From positions 1 through 52,668 of the forward strand of contig JBAZSL010000012.1 of NCBI GenBank assembly GCA_041662445.1: DNA of 52,668 nucleotides. Direction: 5' to 3'. Source of the DNA: UASB124 sp041662445 (GTDB lineage Bacteria > Babelota > Babeliae > Babelales > RVW-14). The notes under the pieces were generated by a model, which was given only the letters and a program-made list of their open reading frames with translations, was not told where the DNA came from and did no database searches. The position numbers and the translations under genes are program-made. This document shows positions 26,036 through 34,614 of this stretch, one piece after another (position 1 is the first letter of the stretch; the number at the start of each line of letters is the position of its first letter).

Positions 26036-26275
26036 CTATCGTTTTTTTTGCAGCAAGCTAACAGCCAAATCTCTTAGCTCCTGTTCCGAGCGTTCAAAGG
26101 AAGGGCCAAGGTTTATATAAGATATATCTTGGACAATATTGGCGAGATCTTTATCCATTTTTTCTTTATGGGCGTAATAGATGTTATTGGCCCATGCTGC
26201 AAGTTTTTCAATATCATACCCATTCTCTAGTTCAAGAATAAGCTCTGCCGCAAAACGTTTTTTTGAATACTTCAT
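26036..26275 (-). CDS. Probable immunity protein 2
   Basis: This 79 aa acidic helical protein begins MKYSKKRFAAELILELENGYD. It is a clear paralogue of the protein at 26290-26529, with the same length and the shared motifs RFxAELILxLENxxD, KxAAWANxxY and ELxDLAxxLL. It lies just downstream of a Hint-containing toxin gene. Tandem small paralogues in this place are typical immunity genes of polymorphic toxins. Confidence 0.72.
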   Translation of the reverse strand: MKYSKKRFAAELILELENGYDIEKLAAWANNIYYAHKEKMDKDLANIVQDISYINLGPSFERSEQELRDLAVSLLQKKR

Positions 26276-26289
26276 AACATTACCGATGA

Positions 26290-26529
26290 TTATTTTTTTG
26301 ACGTAATAAGTTTAATAGCTAAATCCTCCAACTCCTGCTTGGTATACATAAATTGTTCACCAAGACTCATCGAGGCGATGTTTTGAACAGTCTCATTTAG
26401 CTCTGTATCCATAAAATGTGAGTATTCGTTGTGCAGTTTATTGGCCCAGGCCGCAATTTTTTGTGGGTCGAAATTATTCTCTAACATGAGTATGAGTTCA
26501 GCCCCAAACCGTCTTTTCGTGTAAGTCAT
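26290..26529 (-). CDS. Probable immunity protein 1
   Basis: This 79 aa protein begins MTYTKRRFGAELILMLENNFD. The ATG at 26529 was chosen because it aligns exactly with the paralogue; an upstream ATG at 26601 would overlap the toxin gene. It starts 16 bases after the toxin stop codon, so toxin and immunity are co-transcribed. It would bind and block the toxin domain in the producer. Confidence 0.74.
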   Translation of the reverse strand: MTYTKRRFGAELILMLENNFDPQKIAAWANKLHNEYSHFMDTELNETVQNIASMSLGEQFMYTKQELEDLAIKLITSKK

Positions 26530-26545
26530 AACTACATTCCTTCCA

Positions 26546-27811
26546 TCATTTTTCTGCGCCTGTCGGTGGGTAGTGCTGCGACTCAAGCACCTGCCCGTCA
26601 ATTGTTTTTGGGTGTACCCGTGTTACATCCCCTTTGTGATCATAGCTTTCTTCCCATGATCGAACCTCGCCTGTCTTTGGATTATATTCAGTTACATGAG
26701 CATTACCTCGAGTTTTCCCGGCGGTTCTTGCGAGACGTTCTTTCTCATAATATCTAATTCGACCATCAGGCAAAGTTTCTGATCTAACGGCGGTCTCTTG
26801 AGCTTTTTCTAGTTTTCCAAACTTGCGGGTCAAGTTTTCTTTGGCATTGACGTTATTGGGATCAGTAGTGTTTATTCTGAATTCCTTTTGCGCACGGATT
26901 TTCTCGTCCTTCTTATCTTTCGGTTCCTTCGGATCCATTCCGCCAGGACTGCTTTGTCCAGCCCGCTCAATATAAAAAGACGACTGCTTATTAGCATCGC
27001 TTTTAAAGAGCTGGTAGCCCAGGAAACCAACACTCGTTAACACCCCAAGAGTTAGCCCTACTGGACCAAAGATAACACCCATTCCTCCTACTGTTGCAGT
27101 TGCTTCGGCAAAAGCAAGTGATGCTGGTGTTGCATCAAAAGCCATTGACACTCCTACTGCAAGTGCCGGTATGCCGTTGTGGGTAAGAAATAATCGTGTC
27201 CTGCTCATATCGGTGGCATGAGGATTTTCAGCTATCAGAAATACATGCGGCTCTTCAACTTCAAGTGCATACACATCCGCATTTACTATTAATCTAACTA
27301 CTTTGGTAACTTTTTTATGACGATTACGTTTTACCTTTTCGATGTATTGCTCGGGATATGAGCAGCTGAGATTGAGCCTGTTAGTCTCCTCGATAGCAAG
27401 ACAATTCATGTGTGCATCAATAAGCATGCAGGATTTTGTTATATCTTGAGCTTGAACGAAATCCATAACACATGCATCACCATTTTGAGGCTCTTCCGGT
27501 ATGAGCGTGAAGATGAGCTGATGTGGTGATGCTTCAACCCAGCCATCTTTAGTGCATATGGTAAATAAAGACTCGGTCAGGTGTTTATTTATTTTAGTTA
27601 CGGCAACTTCACAGAGCGCTTCGTCATAACTTGGTGCATTAAGGTCATAGCCAAGTACCTTATCGCCAACTTTAAGATTTTGAATAGGAACTAATCCGTG
27701 TGCTGTTGCGACGAGCGTTCCTTCAAGCAGACTTGATAGAACAACGTCATTATGAAAAACGATAATGCTGAAACAGAACCATAGAACACGAGTTATCTGT
27801 GTGCGAATCAT
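26546..27811 (-). CDS. Exported polymorphic toxin with a Hint domain
   Basis: About 421 aa from ATG 27811 (AGGAAGGG upstream). It has a signal-like N-terminus up to about residue 26, then a Hint (intein-like) domain: LLEGTLVATAHGLVPIQNLKVGDKV, then ASPHQLIFT, and an end VFLTHN-like FLTHNGIP. A Gly/Ala hydrophobic stretch follows, then a charged linker and a compact C-terminal domain with RGNAHVTEYNPKTGEV and TRVHPKTIDGQ. That last domain has the look of a toxin tip. The Hint nucleophile Cys seems replaced by Ser (SLLEGT in place of CxxxGT). The toxin activity is not known. Confidence 0.78.
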   Translation of the reverse strand: MIRTQITRVLWFCFSIIVFHNDVVLSSLLEGTLVATAHGLVPIQNLKVGDKVLGYDLNAPSYDEALCEVAVTKINKHLTESLFTICTKDGWVEASPHQLIFTLIPEEPQNGDACVMDFVQAQDITKSCMLIDAHMNCLAIEETNRLNLSCSYPEQYIEKVKRNRHKKVTKVVRLIVNADVYALEVEEPHVFLIAENPHATDMSRTRLFLTHNGIPALAVGVSMAFDATPASLAFAEATATVGGMGVIFGPVGLTLGVLTSVGFLGYQLFKSDANKQSSFYIERAGQSSPGGMDPKEPKDKKDEKIRAQKEFRINTTDPNNVNAKENLTRKFGKLEKAQETAVRSETLPDGRIRYYEKERLARTAGKTRGNAHVTEYNPKTGEVRSWEESYDHKGDVTRVHPKTIDGQVLESQHYPPTGAEK

Positions 27812-27969
27812 AAGCCACCCTTCCTGATGATGAACGAGAATGAAGATCATTGAACATTGGGGAAATGATATAGAGAGCTTTTTAAAAGGCAACTAGAACT
27901 ACGCCTGAGCATAGGGAGCGTAGTGCGGTATAAACTTTTCATCGACATCAAAATAACACGAATAAATTT

Positions 27970-28120
27970 GGCCCAGGATGCACGTTAGCTGACGCTGCTG
28001 TTTTCATTGCACTATCAGTAAAATTTGCGTGCAGTGTAGCGTGAATTTATTGCCGCTTCTGGAACGCGAAATAAAAAGTTATTCAGATCCATGCCATGGC
28101 TGAAAAGTGATGCGCCTTTT
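27970..28120. repeat. Diverged intergenic repeat, copy 2
   Basis: Counterpart of 25175-25330, sharing GAACGCGAAATAAAAAGTT against GAACCTGAAATAAAAAGTT and flanking blocks. The two copies bracket the zinc-ribbon, immunity and toxin genes, which may have come in by recombination between such segments. The rest of the 27812-28323 gap holds an antitoxin-like remnant and a terminator. Confidence 0.5.
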
Positions 28121-28234
28121 TCTCGGTAAACGATCTACCGTATATTGTCCGACGAGGGTGATCCTCGTTGGGACAGAATTGTTCCGCGCATTGATGCTGT
28201 TGGATTACAGGTTCAGCTGACGAATAAAAAATAA
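28110..28234 (+). pseudogene. Remnant of a HigA/Xre-type antitoxin
   Basis: The plus frame ending in TAA at about 28234 reads YRILSDEGDPRWDRIVPRI and then DAVGLQVQL. This closely follows the C-terminal pattern of addiction-module antidote proteins (LYRALSxxGNPxxxTLxxVLxALGLxL). The upstream part LGKRST is in another frame and a stop precedes, so the gene is broken and lacks its helix-turn-helix. No toxin gene is seen beside it. Confidence 0.45.
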
Positions 28235-28259
28235 GGCGCCGTTTTTTACACGACGCCTT
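28222..28259 (-). terminator. Intrinsic terminator for the coiled-coil gene
   Basis: On the minus strand AAGGCGTCG pairs with CGGCGCCTT around a loop, followed by ATTTTTTATT. It lies about 65 bases after the stop of the gene at 28324. Confidence 0.75.
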
Positions 28260-28323
28260 TGTGCTTTGGTACCGCGAAATTTTACTTACTCTGCTCCACG
28301 TTTGTTTTTGCTTTTTGACATGT

Positions 28324-29718
28324 CTACTTCTGGGCTGCTTTCTTTATTTCATCGGGTGACACTTCTATGTTGAATTTCCCATGGATTCGATCTGCCAATG
28401 CATTAAGATTCCACGAGAAAGATGTGCGAAAGTTGGGTTGTTGTTGCATGATTACAAGCCGTTCGAAAGCTGCTTTAACTGCAGTACCAAGCTTGGCTGC
28501 ATCAGTTGGGGTTACGTCCAAAGCTCGCAGAATATCTTCTAAAAGAGTCTCGTGTTTGGTGTCCGTTTGTAGTTTGTTGATGAGCACATTTTCATCCTCT
28601 GGCGATAGTGGTGTTGCGGGTAACGGCTTGGGAGTTGGAATTGTATGTTTTGTTGGCTGCTCCTCCTGAAGTTTTTGTAGTTTTTCTTGTAAAGCATGTA
28701 TTGCTTGCTCGAGCTTCTTTTTTTCTTCGGACGTTGCAGTTTGTAGTTGGGCTGTCAGCTGCGATATTTCTTGTTGCAGACTTTGAATAAGTTTTTGAAG
28801 TATTGTCTGCCTTGGTATTTCTGGAATTCCAACTCGCGGCGCCCTTGGCCCTGGAAGATCTATCGTAACAAGTCTGTCCTCACTAAAATTGATTCCACCT
28901 GGGCCAAGCGGCTCATAAATTGAAGTTCCTTGCGGTATACCTCTAACACCAGGTTGTCCATCTCGTGACATCATGATACGTATTTCGAGGTTGTTTGTAA
29001 TAACCAGATTTTTTGCAGATAGCTGATCCAATTGTACTTGTATCCGCCGCTGTTGGAACTCAAGTCGCCCAATTTTATTAGTAGGAAAATAGGGAGAGCT
29101 GACAAAATCTTGTAATTGCTTTTCGAGCTCTTTTTCATTTTGTGTTTTCAAGGGTTCCAATTGTTGTTGGCGCAGATTCATCATTCTTTGCTCGAGATCA
29201 TCTTGCGAACGCTGAAGGGCATAATCTTGGACTGTGCCGCGGCGTGTTTTGCCTCGTTGCGCTACTATTTTATCGTATTCTTGTTGCCAACCTAGCAGTT
29301 GTTTTTCAAGCTCTTTTTGCTTGGGCGTTCTTAATGCATCCAGCTGAGCTTGCAGTTTGATCGCCTGTTGATTAATATCGGACATTTGTGTTGCAATCGA
29401 TTGCAACTGCTGTTCGAGTCCGGCTTTTTGTTTATTGCATTCATCACTGCCTGCGCTAGGTGTTACTGCTTTGGTGCCTGAATCGCCGAAAACAAGTTGC
29501 GTTGTGTCTGGGCGGATGACTATAGAGGCCCCTTTATCAACAGACTCAAAACCTTCTAATTTTCCGCCAAACTGCCCTATTTTAACCGGCATTCCAATCC
29601 AATTTCTGGCAACTAGATCACCGGAGGTTGCTTTTTCCTGGACCGGCAGCGCTGCAAAACATCCTTGCACCATCACACCACATACCGCCATGGCTACTAT
29701 CATTTGCAGGTAACGCAT
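28324..29718 (-). CDS. Exported coiled-coil protein of unknown function
   Basis: This 464 aa protein has a signal peptide MRYLQMIVAMAVCGVMVQG with FAAL after it; VQGC could also be read as a lipobox. The middle (about 90-240) and residues 300-360 are Gln/Leu-rich coiled coil, for example QQLQSIATQMSDINQQ and LQQEISQLTAQLQTATSE. A Pro-rich linker precedes a C-terminal alpha-helical part. The gene has a strong GGAG site and its own terminator. It is probably cargo acting on the cell surface or in the host. No family was recognised. Confidence 0.68.
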   Translation of the reverse strand: MRYLQMIVAMAVCGVMVQGCFAALPVQEKATSGDLVARNWIGMPVKIGQFGGKLEGFESVDKGASIVIRPDTTQLVFGDSGTKAVTPSAGSDECNKQKAGLEQQLQSIATQMSDINQQAIKLQAQLDALRTPKQKELEKQLLGWQQEYDKIVAQRGKTRRGTVQDYALQRSQDDLEQRMMNLRQQQLEPLKTQNEKELEKQLQDFVSSPYFPTNKIGRLEFQQRRIQVQLDQLSAKNLVITNNLEIRIMMSRDGQPGVRGIPQGTSIYEPLGPGGINFSEDRLVTIDLPGPRAPRVGIPEIPRQTILQKLIQSLQQEISQLTAQLQTATSEEKKKLEQAIHALQEKLQKLQEEQPTKHTIPTPKPLPATPLSPEDENVLINKLQTDTKHETLLEDILRALDVTPTDAAKLGTAVKAAFERLVIMQQQPNFRTSFSWNLNALADRIHGKFNIEVSPDEIKKAAQK

Positions 29719-29796
29719 CGGATTCTCCTTTTTTTTTAGATCAACCGCTTTTTCGTAGCTTAAGGTTTTTCTTTCTCAAAAAGCAATTATGTAGCT

Positions 29797-31341
29797 TCAC
29801 AGATCAAACAACACCGCTCTATCGTTGAAAAAAGTGGCCATTCGCAACACATTCTTCCAGTTGAAAGTTCGAAGAGGGGCGATTGTGGGGAGCCAGTCTT
29901 GACGATCAGCACAATTTAGTAGCATATCAAACGGCTTTTGAGCCTCGTAATCGATGTTTTCGCCATTTACTCTTGGGTTCGATAGTACAAGTTTTATCAA
30001 TTGACGTTTTTCTTCAACTTCAGAACCGACAAAAAGATCATATGCGCGGCTTGTCAGATCCAGCACGTATTTTGCCATAATGTAATAGTTGTCCTCTGCT
30101 TCTTGGAGCATGCCCAAACGAGTATCTATTTCACCAAGTTGGTCACGAAACGACTGATAAAATTTGTCATACTGTTCATCAGTAATTCTCCTATCAAGCC
30201 GATCAAGATAAAGATTGTCCATGCGCTTGGTGATCGTCTTACGCTCTTCAGTGAGCTTGTTGAACTGATGATTCTGGAACTCAATTTTATCCTTATGGAC
30301 AGCATTAAGCATATCAACCAGCTGTTGCGCCACATGAACAGGTAACTGCAGGCGCTTGAAAATGCTTCCAAGCTGCTCAGTGATCTCTTCTTCGCGTAAC
30401 CATTTTGCCCCGTGCTTCCCGTTGTATTCGGTGCAGTGGTAATAAATGTGCCCCTTGTGTTTTTCAGGTGTCATTGCGAGCCCACAGTGTCCACACCGAA
30501 GAAGCCCCCGGTACATATAATCCAACCCGGCGTATTTGACCGGCTTCTTGTCGAAGCCGGCCTTTATCTGTTGTACCTTATCAAAGAGCACTCTGCTTAT
30601 AAGCGCTGGATATCGGTGTGGATAAACTTTGTTACTCCAGACCATTTCACCATAATAAAAGCTGTTCTTGAGGACATAATCAAGGAAACCCTTTGACCAT
30701 TCAACGCCAAAATCTTCCTTCAATTTATCGCATAAAAGCTCCATGGAAAAACCACCGGTTGCATATAATTCGAACGCCTTAATGACAATCCTCGAAGCGA
30801 ATTCATCGACAACGATATCTTTGCTTCCATCAGCCTTCGTCACATTTTTATAACCACGCGGTGCACGAGAAGGCCATTCTCCCTTACGCAACTTTTGTTC
30901 AGTCGCACGTTTCACGTTGTCGCTTATAGCATCAGAATAATATTTTGAAAGACCCAAGCTTATGCTGAAGTTAAACTTTTCTACCGCCGATAACTTGCTA
31001 TTGATAACCTGACCATCAGATACAAAATGAAGCTCTATCTCATCTTTAAGGGCTTTTTCATAAAGGGTGGCAACACGTTTATCAAAAACGTTACGTGATA
31101 ACCGATCGACCTTATCGAAGCACAACGCAATTTTATCCTTTTGTGCCATGACAGAATTAAAAATGCCATCGAACTCATCGCGCTGAGTTTTATAGGCACT
31201 CTCATCAAAACTAAATTCCTCGATGTCGTGAAATCCCTTATTTTGACAATACTTTTTAAGACGTTCGATTTGTGCTGGCAAAGAATTCCCTGCCTCACGT
31301 TGTTCTTCAGTACTTACTCTGGCAATAATTATAGCTTTCAT
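29797..31341 (-). CDS. Large serine recombinase 2
   Basis: This 514 aa protein is homologous to recombinase 1 along its length. The resolvase domain begins with ARVST (Ser10) and contains FDKVDRLSRNVFDKR; a recombinase domain with NVKRATEQKLRKGEWPSRAPRGYKN-type sequence follows; the zinc ribbon CGHCGLAM...YYHC is missing one clear final Cys; then a coiled coil. After the conserved WLP the tail (TIAPLRTFNWKNVL and on, about 30 residues) is unrelated to recombinase 1 and is encoded by a segment that recurs at 50438-50513. It should integrate the right-hand element. Confidence 0.88.
   Translation of the reverse strand: MKAIIIARVSTEEQREAGNSLPAQIERLKKYCQNKGFHDIEEFSFDESAYKTQRDEFDGIFNSVMAQKDKIALCFDKVDRLSRNVFDKRVATLYEKALKDEIELHFVSDGQVINSKLSAVEKFNFSISLGLSKYYSDAISDNVKRATEQKLRKGEWPSRAPRGYKNVTKADGSKDIVVDEFASRIVIKAFELYATGGFSMELLCDKLKEDFGVEWSKGFLDYVLKNSFYYGEMVWSNKVYPHRYPALISRVLFDKVQQIKAGFDKKPVKYAGLDYMYRGLLRCGHCGLAMTPEKHKGHIYYHCTEYNGKHGAKWLREEEITEQLGSIFKRLQLPVHVAQQLVDMLNAVHKDKIEFQNHQFNKLTEERKTITKRMDNLYLDRLDRRITDEQYDKFYQSFRDQLGEIDTRLGMLQEAEDNYYIMAKYVLDLTSRAYDLFVGSEVEEKRQLIKLVLSNPRVNGENIDYEAQKPFDMLLNCADRQDWLPTIAPLRTFNWKNVLRMATFFNDRAVLFDL
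29825..29900. repeat. Attachment-site-like segment in the 3' end of recombinase 2
   Basis: These 76 bases match 50438-50513 at 69 positions, without gaps. Both contain GGGGAGCCA, shared with the tRNA-Asn 3' end. Similarity stops right after CAGTCTT, at the point where the recombinase body begins. This is how an att junction would look. Confidence 0.65.
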
Positions 31342-31423
31342 GATATTCAGTTACCTCGTCATAAAGCAGTATTTTATGCGATATAATCGACATATTCTGC
31401 CCTAGTTTAATGTGATTTACTAT

Positions 31424-31696
31424 TCAATCTCTAATATCGCCATTTTCATGACGCCATCGCATCATAATGCGCATATATTTTTTCTCTGCATTCATCCCTT
31501 TCGTATAAAAACCATGTTTAAGATTGGCTACGGCCGCAAGATCTTTGCCCTCCTGAGTTACTGGACCAGTTGATTTCCCTCCATGCAACCTGCAGCGCTT
31601 CTTGCCCCTCATTGCTGGTTGACGGCACGGTTGGTAATTATTCTGTCGTGCTTTGGCGCCACAGAGCCTAACGCTTTCGTTAATTGGCATGGGCTG
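31424..31696 (-). CDS. HGGxSTG-motif protein
   Basis: About 90 aa. It carries LCGAKARQNNYQPCRQPAM then RCRLHGGKSTGPVT and KHGFYTKG, a pattern seen in small proteins of phages and integrated elements (family C-G-A-x-T-R...C-R-x-H-G-G-x-S-T-G-P). Two Cys, one Cys and one His suggest zinc binding. ATG 31696 overlaps the upstream gene by 17 bases; ATG 31765 is possible but overlaps more. A role near DNA packaging or in DNA binding is suggested by neighbours in other elements, from memory. Confidence 0.7.
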   Translation of the reverse strand, partial: QPMPINESVRLCGAKARQNNYQPCRQPAMRGKKRCRLHGGKSTGPVTQEGKDLAAVANLKHGFYTKGMNAEKKYMRIMMRWRHENGDIRD

Positions 31697-32384
31697 CATC
31701 TTTACTTTTTTCTTGTCCCCCTCCCCCATGATTGATTTCGCCACCAACAATTGCTTGTCCACCACGGTTAACGTTTACATGTTGAACCATAACCCGCTGC
31801 TCACCTTTACGACGATAACGACTTAACGCTTCAAGTGTTTCGTTATAAATGCGCATAAGTTTGATTGCGCTATTGATCTGAAACTCACTCTGATTGATAT
31901 GTTCAGTGCTTTTAACCCTCATTAAGCGGGTCATGTAGTGATCGTGAAGAGCCACAAGACGTGTACATAACATTCCTTCAATTTCATCTTGGGGACTTAA
32001 AGATAAGAGTGCATTAAAAATCGCATTGAGCTTTTCTATAATATGTTTTGGATCATTTTCAAGAAGAGCGTTAACTGTCTGTGTTATAAGTACATTTGCA
32101 TATTCATAACTTGCCGCACCTGTAACAGCGCATTCAGTTGCTCGTTGAATTTCAACTTTTTGATCTGCGGTAAGTTCATCATCATAAAAGCGCACCTTTG
32201 TTTTAAGTATGGTGTTTTTGCCATCTTCTCGAGCATCACCTTGTTCATATCTAAAGCTCGTTTTCGCCTTGACGCTTCGTTCATTTATTTTCTCAATGCG
32301 TACTTCATCGATCGTACCCATGCGTGCAACAGCATGGACATGGTCGTTCTGTTGTGGCGCTTGAACAGCGTTGTTTTCATCCAT
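31680..32384 (-). CDS. Mobile-element hypothetical protein paired with the HGGxSTG gene
   Basis: This 234 aa protein has a mostly helical middle (IEGMLCTRLVALHDHYMTRLMR, NSAIKLMRIYNETLEAL) and a C-terminal VQHVNVNRGGQAIVGG motif followed by a Gly/His/Lys tail. The V-x-V-x-x-GGQAIVG ending is shared by element proteins that I recall next to HGGxSTG genes in Alphaproteobacteria. It may be a structural or terminase-related protein, unproven. It overlaps the next gene's start. Confidence 0.62.
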   Translation of the reverse strand: MDENNAVQAPQQNDHVHAVARMGTIDEVRIEKINERSVKAKTSFRYEQGDAREDGKNTILKTKVRFYDDELTADQKVEIQRATECAVTGAASYEYANVLITQTVNALLENDPKHIIEKLNAIFNALLSLSPQDEIEGMLCTRLVALHDHYMTRLMRVKSTEHINQSEFQINSAIKLMRIYNETLEALSRYRRKGEQRVMVQHVNVNRGGQAIVGGEINHGGGGQEKSKDAAHAN

Positions 32385-32396
32385 AATCTTCTCCTA

Positions 32397-34154
32397 TTAT
32401 CTTTGTGCTCCAATTGAGCATTTATTGCAGGAGCATTTGTTGTTTGGCATCATTTGCGTAGATCCTGCTGGATAACACAGGGACATTTCTCGCTGCGATC
32501 TTGTCTCTTGAAGGGCATGCCGTCGTTCTTTATTGTGTTTTATAACCAAGCTACGAATTATGAACGCCGCCTGCGCTTTATCTAACCCCTCAGTTGATAT
32601 TCCGCGTTCAGTTAACCACTGAATTTGTCTGGAAGTTGGCATCTGTGATTGCAATTTGTTAAGCATCTGAACACTCGCGCAGTTAACAGTGAGGTGTTTT
32701 ATGGCGTATTCTTCGCACCATCGAATACACTTCTCAAGAGAAGTAGCCGCATGAATAAGCGCCACACCATTGTTTTCACCATGAAGATAGAACACAGCTC
32801 TAAAGCCACCGTTAGCCGGCTGAATCACAATCTCATTTCTGTCATCATCAAGTAGCACACATTCGTCATTGCTACCTGCAACCCAAATAAGCCGCATCGT
32901 ATTATTGCCAAGAATGTCCCATGGGTAAGAGCGCGGTTGCTCAAGAGCACAGTTTGGTGCTACCGTTTTTTCTTGAGGTGTCTTTTCTGTAATTTCTTGT
33001 TCATCTTGAATTACCCGCGCCTCAGGAATGGCGTTGGTTAATGAGAGAGCGTTTTTTAGAACGTGACCTTCATCCGTAAAATCAATGACCAAACAATTAG
33101 TCTTACCAGGATGCGTTCTAAGGCCGCGTCCAGCCATCTGGATATACAGAGATCTACTTTTTGTAGGTCGTGCAACCAAGATCGAATTTATTGACGGTTC
33201 ATCAAAACCCTCAGTGAGCACGCCACACGAAATAACAACGTCGGCACGGCCTTTCCTAAGATCGTTCAGTACTTTTTTACGCTGCTTATCTAACATGCGG
33301 CCCCAGACCGCAGCCGCTTTAACCCCTTGGCTGTTAAACTCGGCAGCTACATCATGACAGTGCTTAACATCAGCACAAAAGCAAATAGCTTTACGACCTG
33401 ATGCATAGGTCTTGTAGGATTCTACAATAAGCTTATTTCTATTGGGGGTGTTAATTGCCCGTGACAAGCTGGAAGTCTCGAAGTCGCCCACGTATGTCTT
33501 AACACCCTTTATCAGTTCTCTGGTGAGAACCTTGCGGCCTATAACAGGCGAAAGGAACCCAGGGGTTATGAGATCTCCTATCGATCGCGAATATATTACC
33601 TTATCGAATATGGTTCCAAGTTGTTTCCCATCGGACCGTTCAGGTACTGCCGTTACTCCAAGGAGAAGCTTTTCCGTGCCTGCACCGAAGCCAAGAGCAT
33701 CAATGATGAGCTTGTAAGAAGCAGCTACAGCATGGTGCGTTTCATCAATCATCAAAATTTCAAAATTCTGACTTTTAAGCTGCTCTAGCCGCTTAGGCTG
33801 CATACACGACTGTACCGAACCGACAACCACTTGTGCGGTGTAATCATTTTTTTCTCCTTGGCAGATACCGATTGAAACTTTTGGCCAATAACGCTTAAGG
33901 GTCTTTGCCGTTTGCTGAATCAACTCGTGTCGATGTTCCAGAATCAGCGTGCGCCTGTTAAATTGTCTTGCTACAGCTGCCATGATAACGGTTTTACCGC
34001 TGGCAGTAGGTAACACCATTAATTGACGCCTAACTCCATTTTTGAGTTCAAGCTGGACAGCCGTGACAGCTTCATGCTGATAATTTCTCAGATGTATCGG
34101 TAACATTTCTTGGCACTTCGTAGGATACTTTTGTATTTTTATTAATGCGTTCAT
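32397..34154 (-). CDS. SF2 DEAD/DEAH-box helicase
   Basis: This 585 aa protein has the SF2 motifs in order: LRNYQHEAV (Q-like), LPTASGKTVIMA (Walker A), VVGSVQSC (Ia/Ib area), LMIDETHHAVAAS (DETH box), GVTAVPER (III), ISCGVLTEGFDEPSI (V) and QMAGRGLRTHPGK (VI). The C-terminal 180 residues are specific and contain a Cys-rich end NNKCSCNKCSI. It is related to the RadD/type III restriction-like group. It may serve replication or repair of the right element. Confidence 0.88.
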   Translation of the reverse strand: MNALIKIQKYPTKCQEMLPIHLRNYQHEAVTAVQLELKNGVRRQLMVLPTASGKTVIMAAVARQFNRRTLILEHRHELIQQTAKTLKRYWPKVSIGICQGEKNDYTAQVVVGSVQSCMQPKRLEQLKSQNFEILMIDETHHAVAASYKLIIDALGFGAGTEKLLLGVTAVPERSDGKQLGTIFDKVIYSRSIGDLITPGFLSPVIGRKVLTRELIKGVKTYVGDFETSSLSRAINTPNRNKLIVESYKTYASGRKAICFCADVKHCHDVAAEFNSQGVKAAAVWGRMLDKQRKKVLNDLRKGRADVVISCGVLTEGFDEPSINSILVARPTKSRSLYIQMAGRGLRTHPGKTNCLVIDFTDEGHVLKNALSLTNAIPEARVIQDEQEITEKTPQEKTVAPNCALEQPRSYPWDILGNNTMRLIWVAGSNDECVLLDDDRNEIVIQPANGGFRAVFYLHGENNGVALIHAATSLEKCIRWCEEYAIKHLTVNCASVQMLNKLQSQMPTSRQIQWLTERGISTEGLDKAQAAFIIRSLVIKHNKERRHALQETRSQREMSLCYPAGSTQMMPNNKCSCNKCSIGAQR

Positions 34155-34265
34155 CGATTTTTATAAAAATCGAGTACACCTGGGCCAAACACCTTAACTG
34201 TTCGGCAGACAACAATACGTTTTGAAGCGATGAGTGGTTCATGAACTCTCCTCTCGTCGCTTTTT

Positions 34266-34508
34266 TTAATTATCTTTTTCACTCGTAGGCGGAACGTCAG
34301 GTACAGGCTCGCCCTTATACTTGTGACGCTCAATAAACGCCAACACGCATTCGCGCGGATATAAAATCTTTCTTCTAATTTTTATGAAATCGGGTGATTT
34401 ACCCTTACGACGTGCTTCATAGGTTGCTTCCAAGCTCGAAAATAAACCCATGTTCACAAGATCATTGCTACTCAAAAACGCTGGGAAAGAAGCTAAATCG
34501 CTTAACAT
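34266..34508 (-). CDS. Small excisionase-like HTH protein
   Basis: This 80 aa protein has FLSSNDLVNMGLFSSLEATYEARRKGKSP followed by KIRRKILYPRECVLAFIE. This is the winged-helix layout of excisionase/AlpA-type proteins (helix-turn-helix, then a basic wing and YPRE/D-V-x-x-F/W-x-E). It begins the leftward SF2-helicase operon. A perfect 8-bp-arm palindrome lies 63 bases upstream of its start and could be its operator. Confidence 0.72.
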   Translation of the reverse strand: MLSDLASFPAFLSSNDLVNMGLFSSLEATYEARRKGKSPDFIKIRRKILYPRECVLAFIERHKYKGEPVPDVPPTSEKDN

Positions 34509-34570
34509 GAAATCTCCTCTGCTAAAAGAAGATTTCCTTTATATGTTTAAAGACAATTATTGAGAAAATG

Positions 34571-34590
34571 GTACAGTTGCAAAACTGTAC
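34571..34590. promoter_or_regulatory. Perfect palindrome upstream of the HTH gene, candidate operator
   Basis: GTACAGTTGCAAAACTGTAC has two perfect 8-base arms around GCAA. It has no T-run, so it is a DNA-binding site rather than a terminator. On the minus strand TTGCAA within it lies 17 bases before TAATTG, a possible weak -35/-10 pair, so a bound repressor would block the HTH operon. Confidence 0.6.
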
Positions 34591-34614
34591 ATATCGCCCA
34601 AAAAATTTTAGGAT

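Noticed and set aside
26036..26529. CRISPR or other array suspected from repeated motifs in this AT-rich part
   Set aside because: The similarity is between two paralogous coding genes; no regularly spaced direct repeats were found anywhere in the window.
34151..34333. Leftward 60-codon frame between the SF2 helicase and HTH genes
   Set aside because: It overlaps the HTH gene in another frame by 68 bases and has no start site signal.
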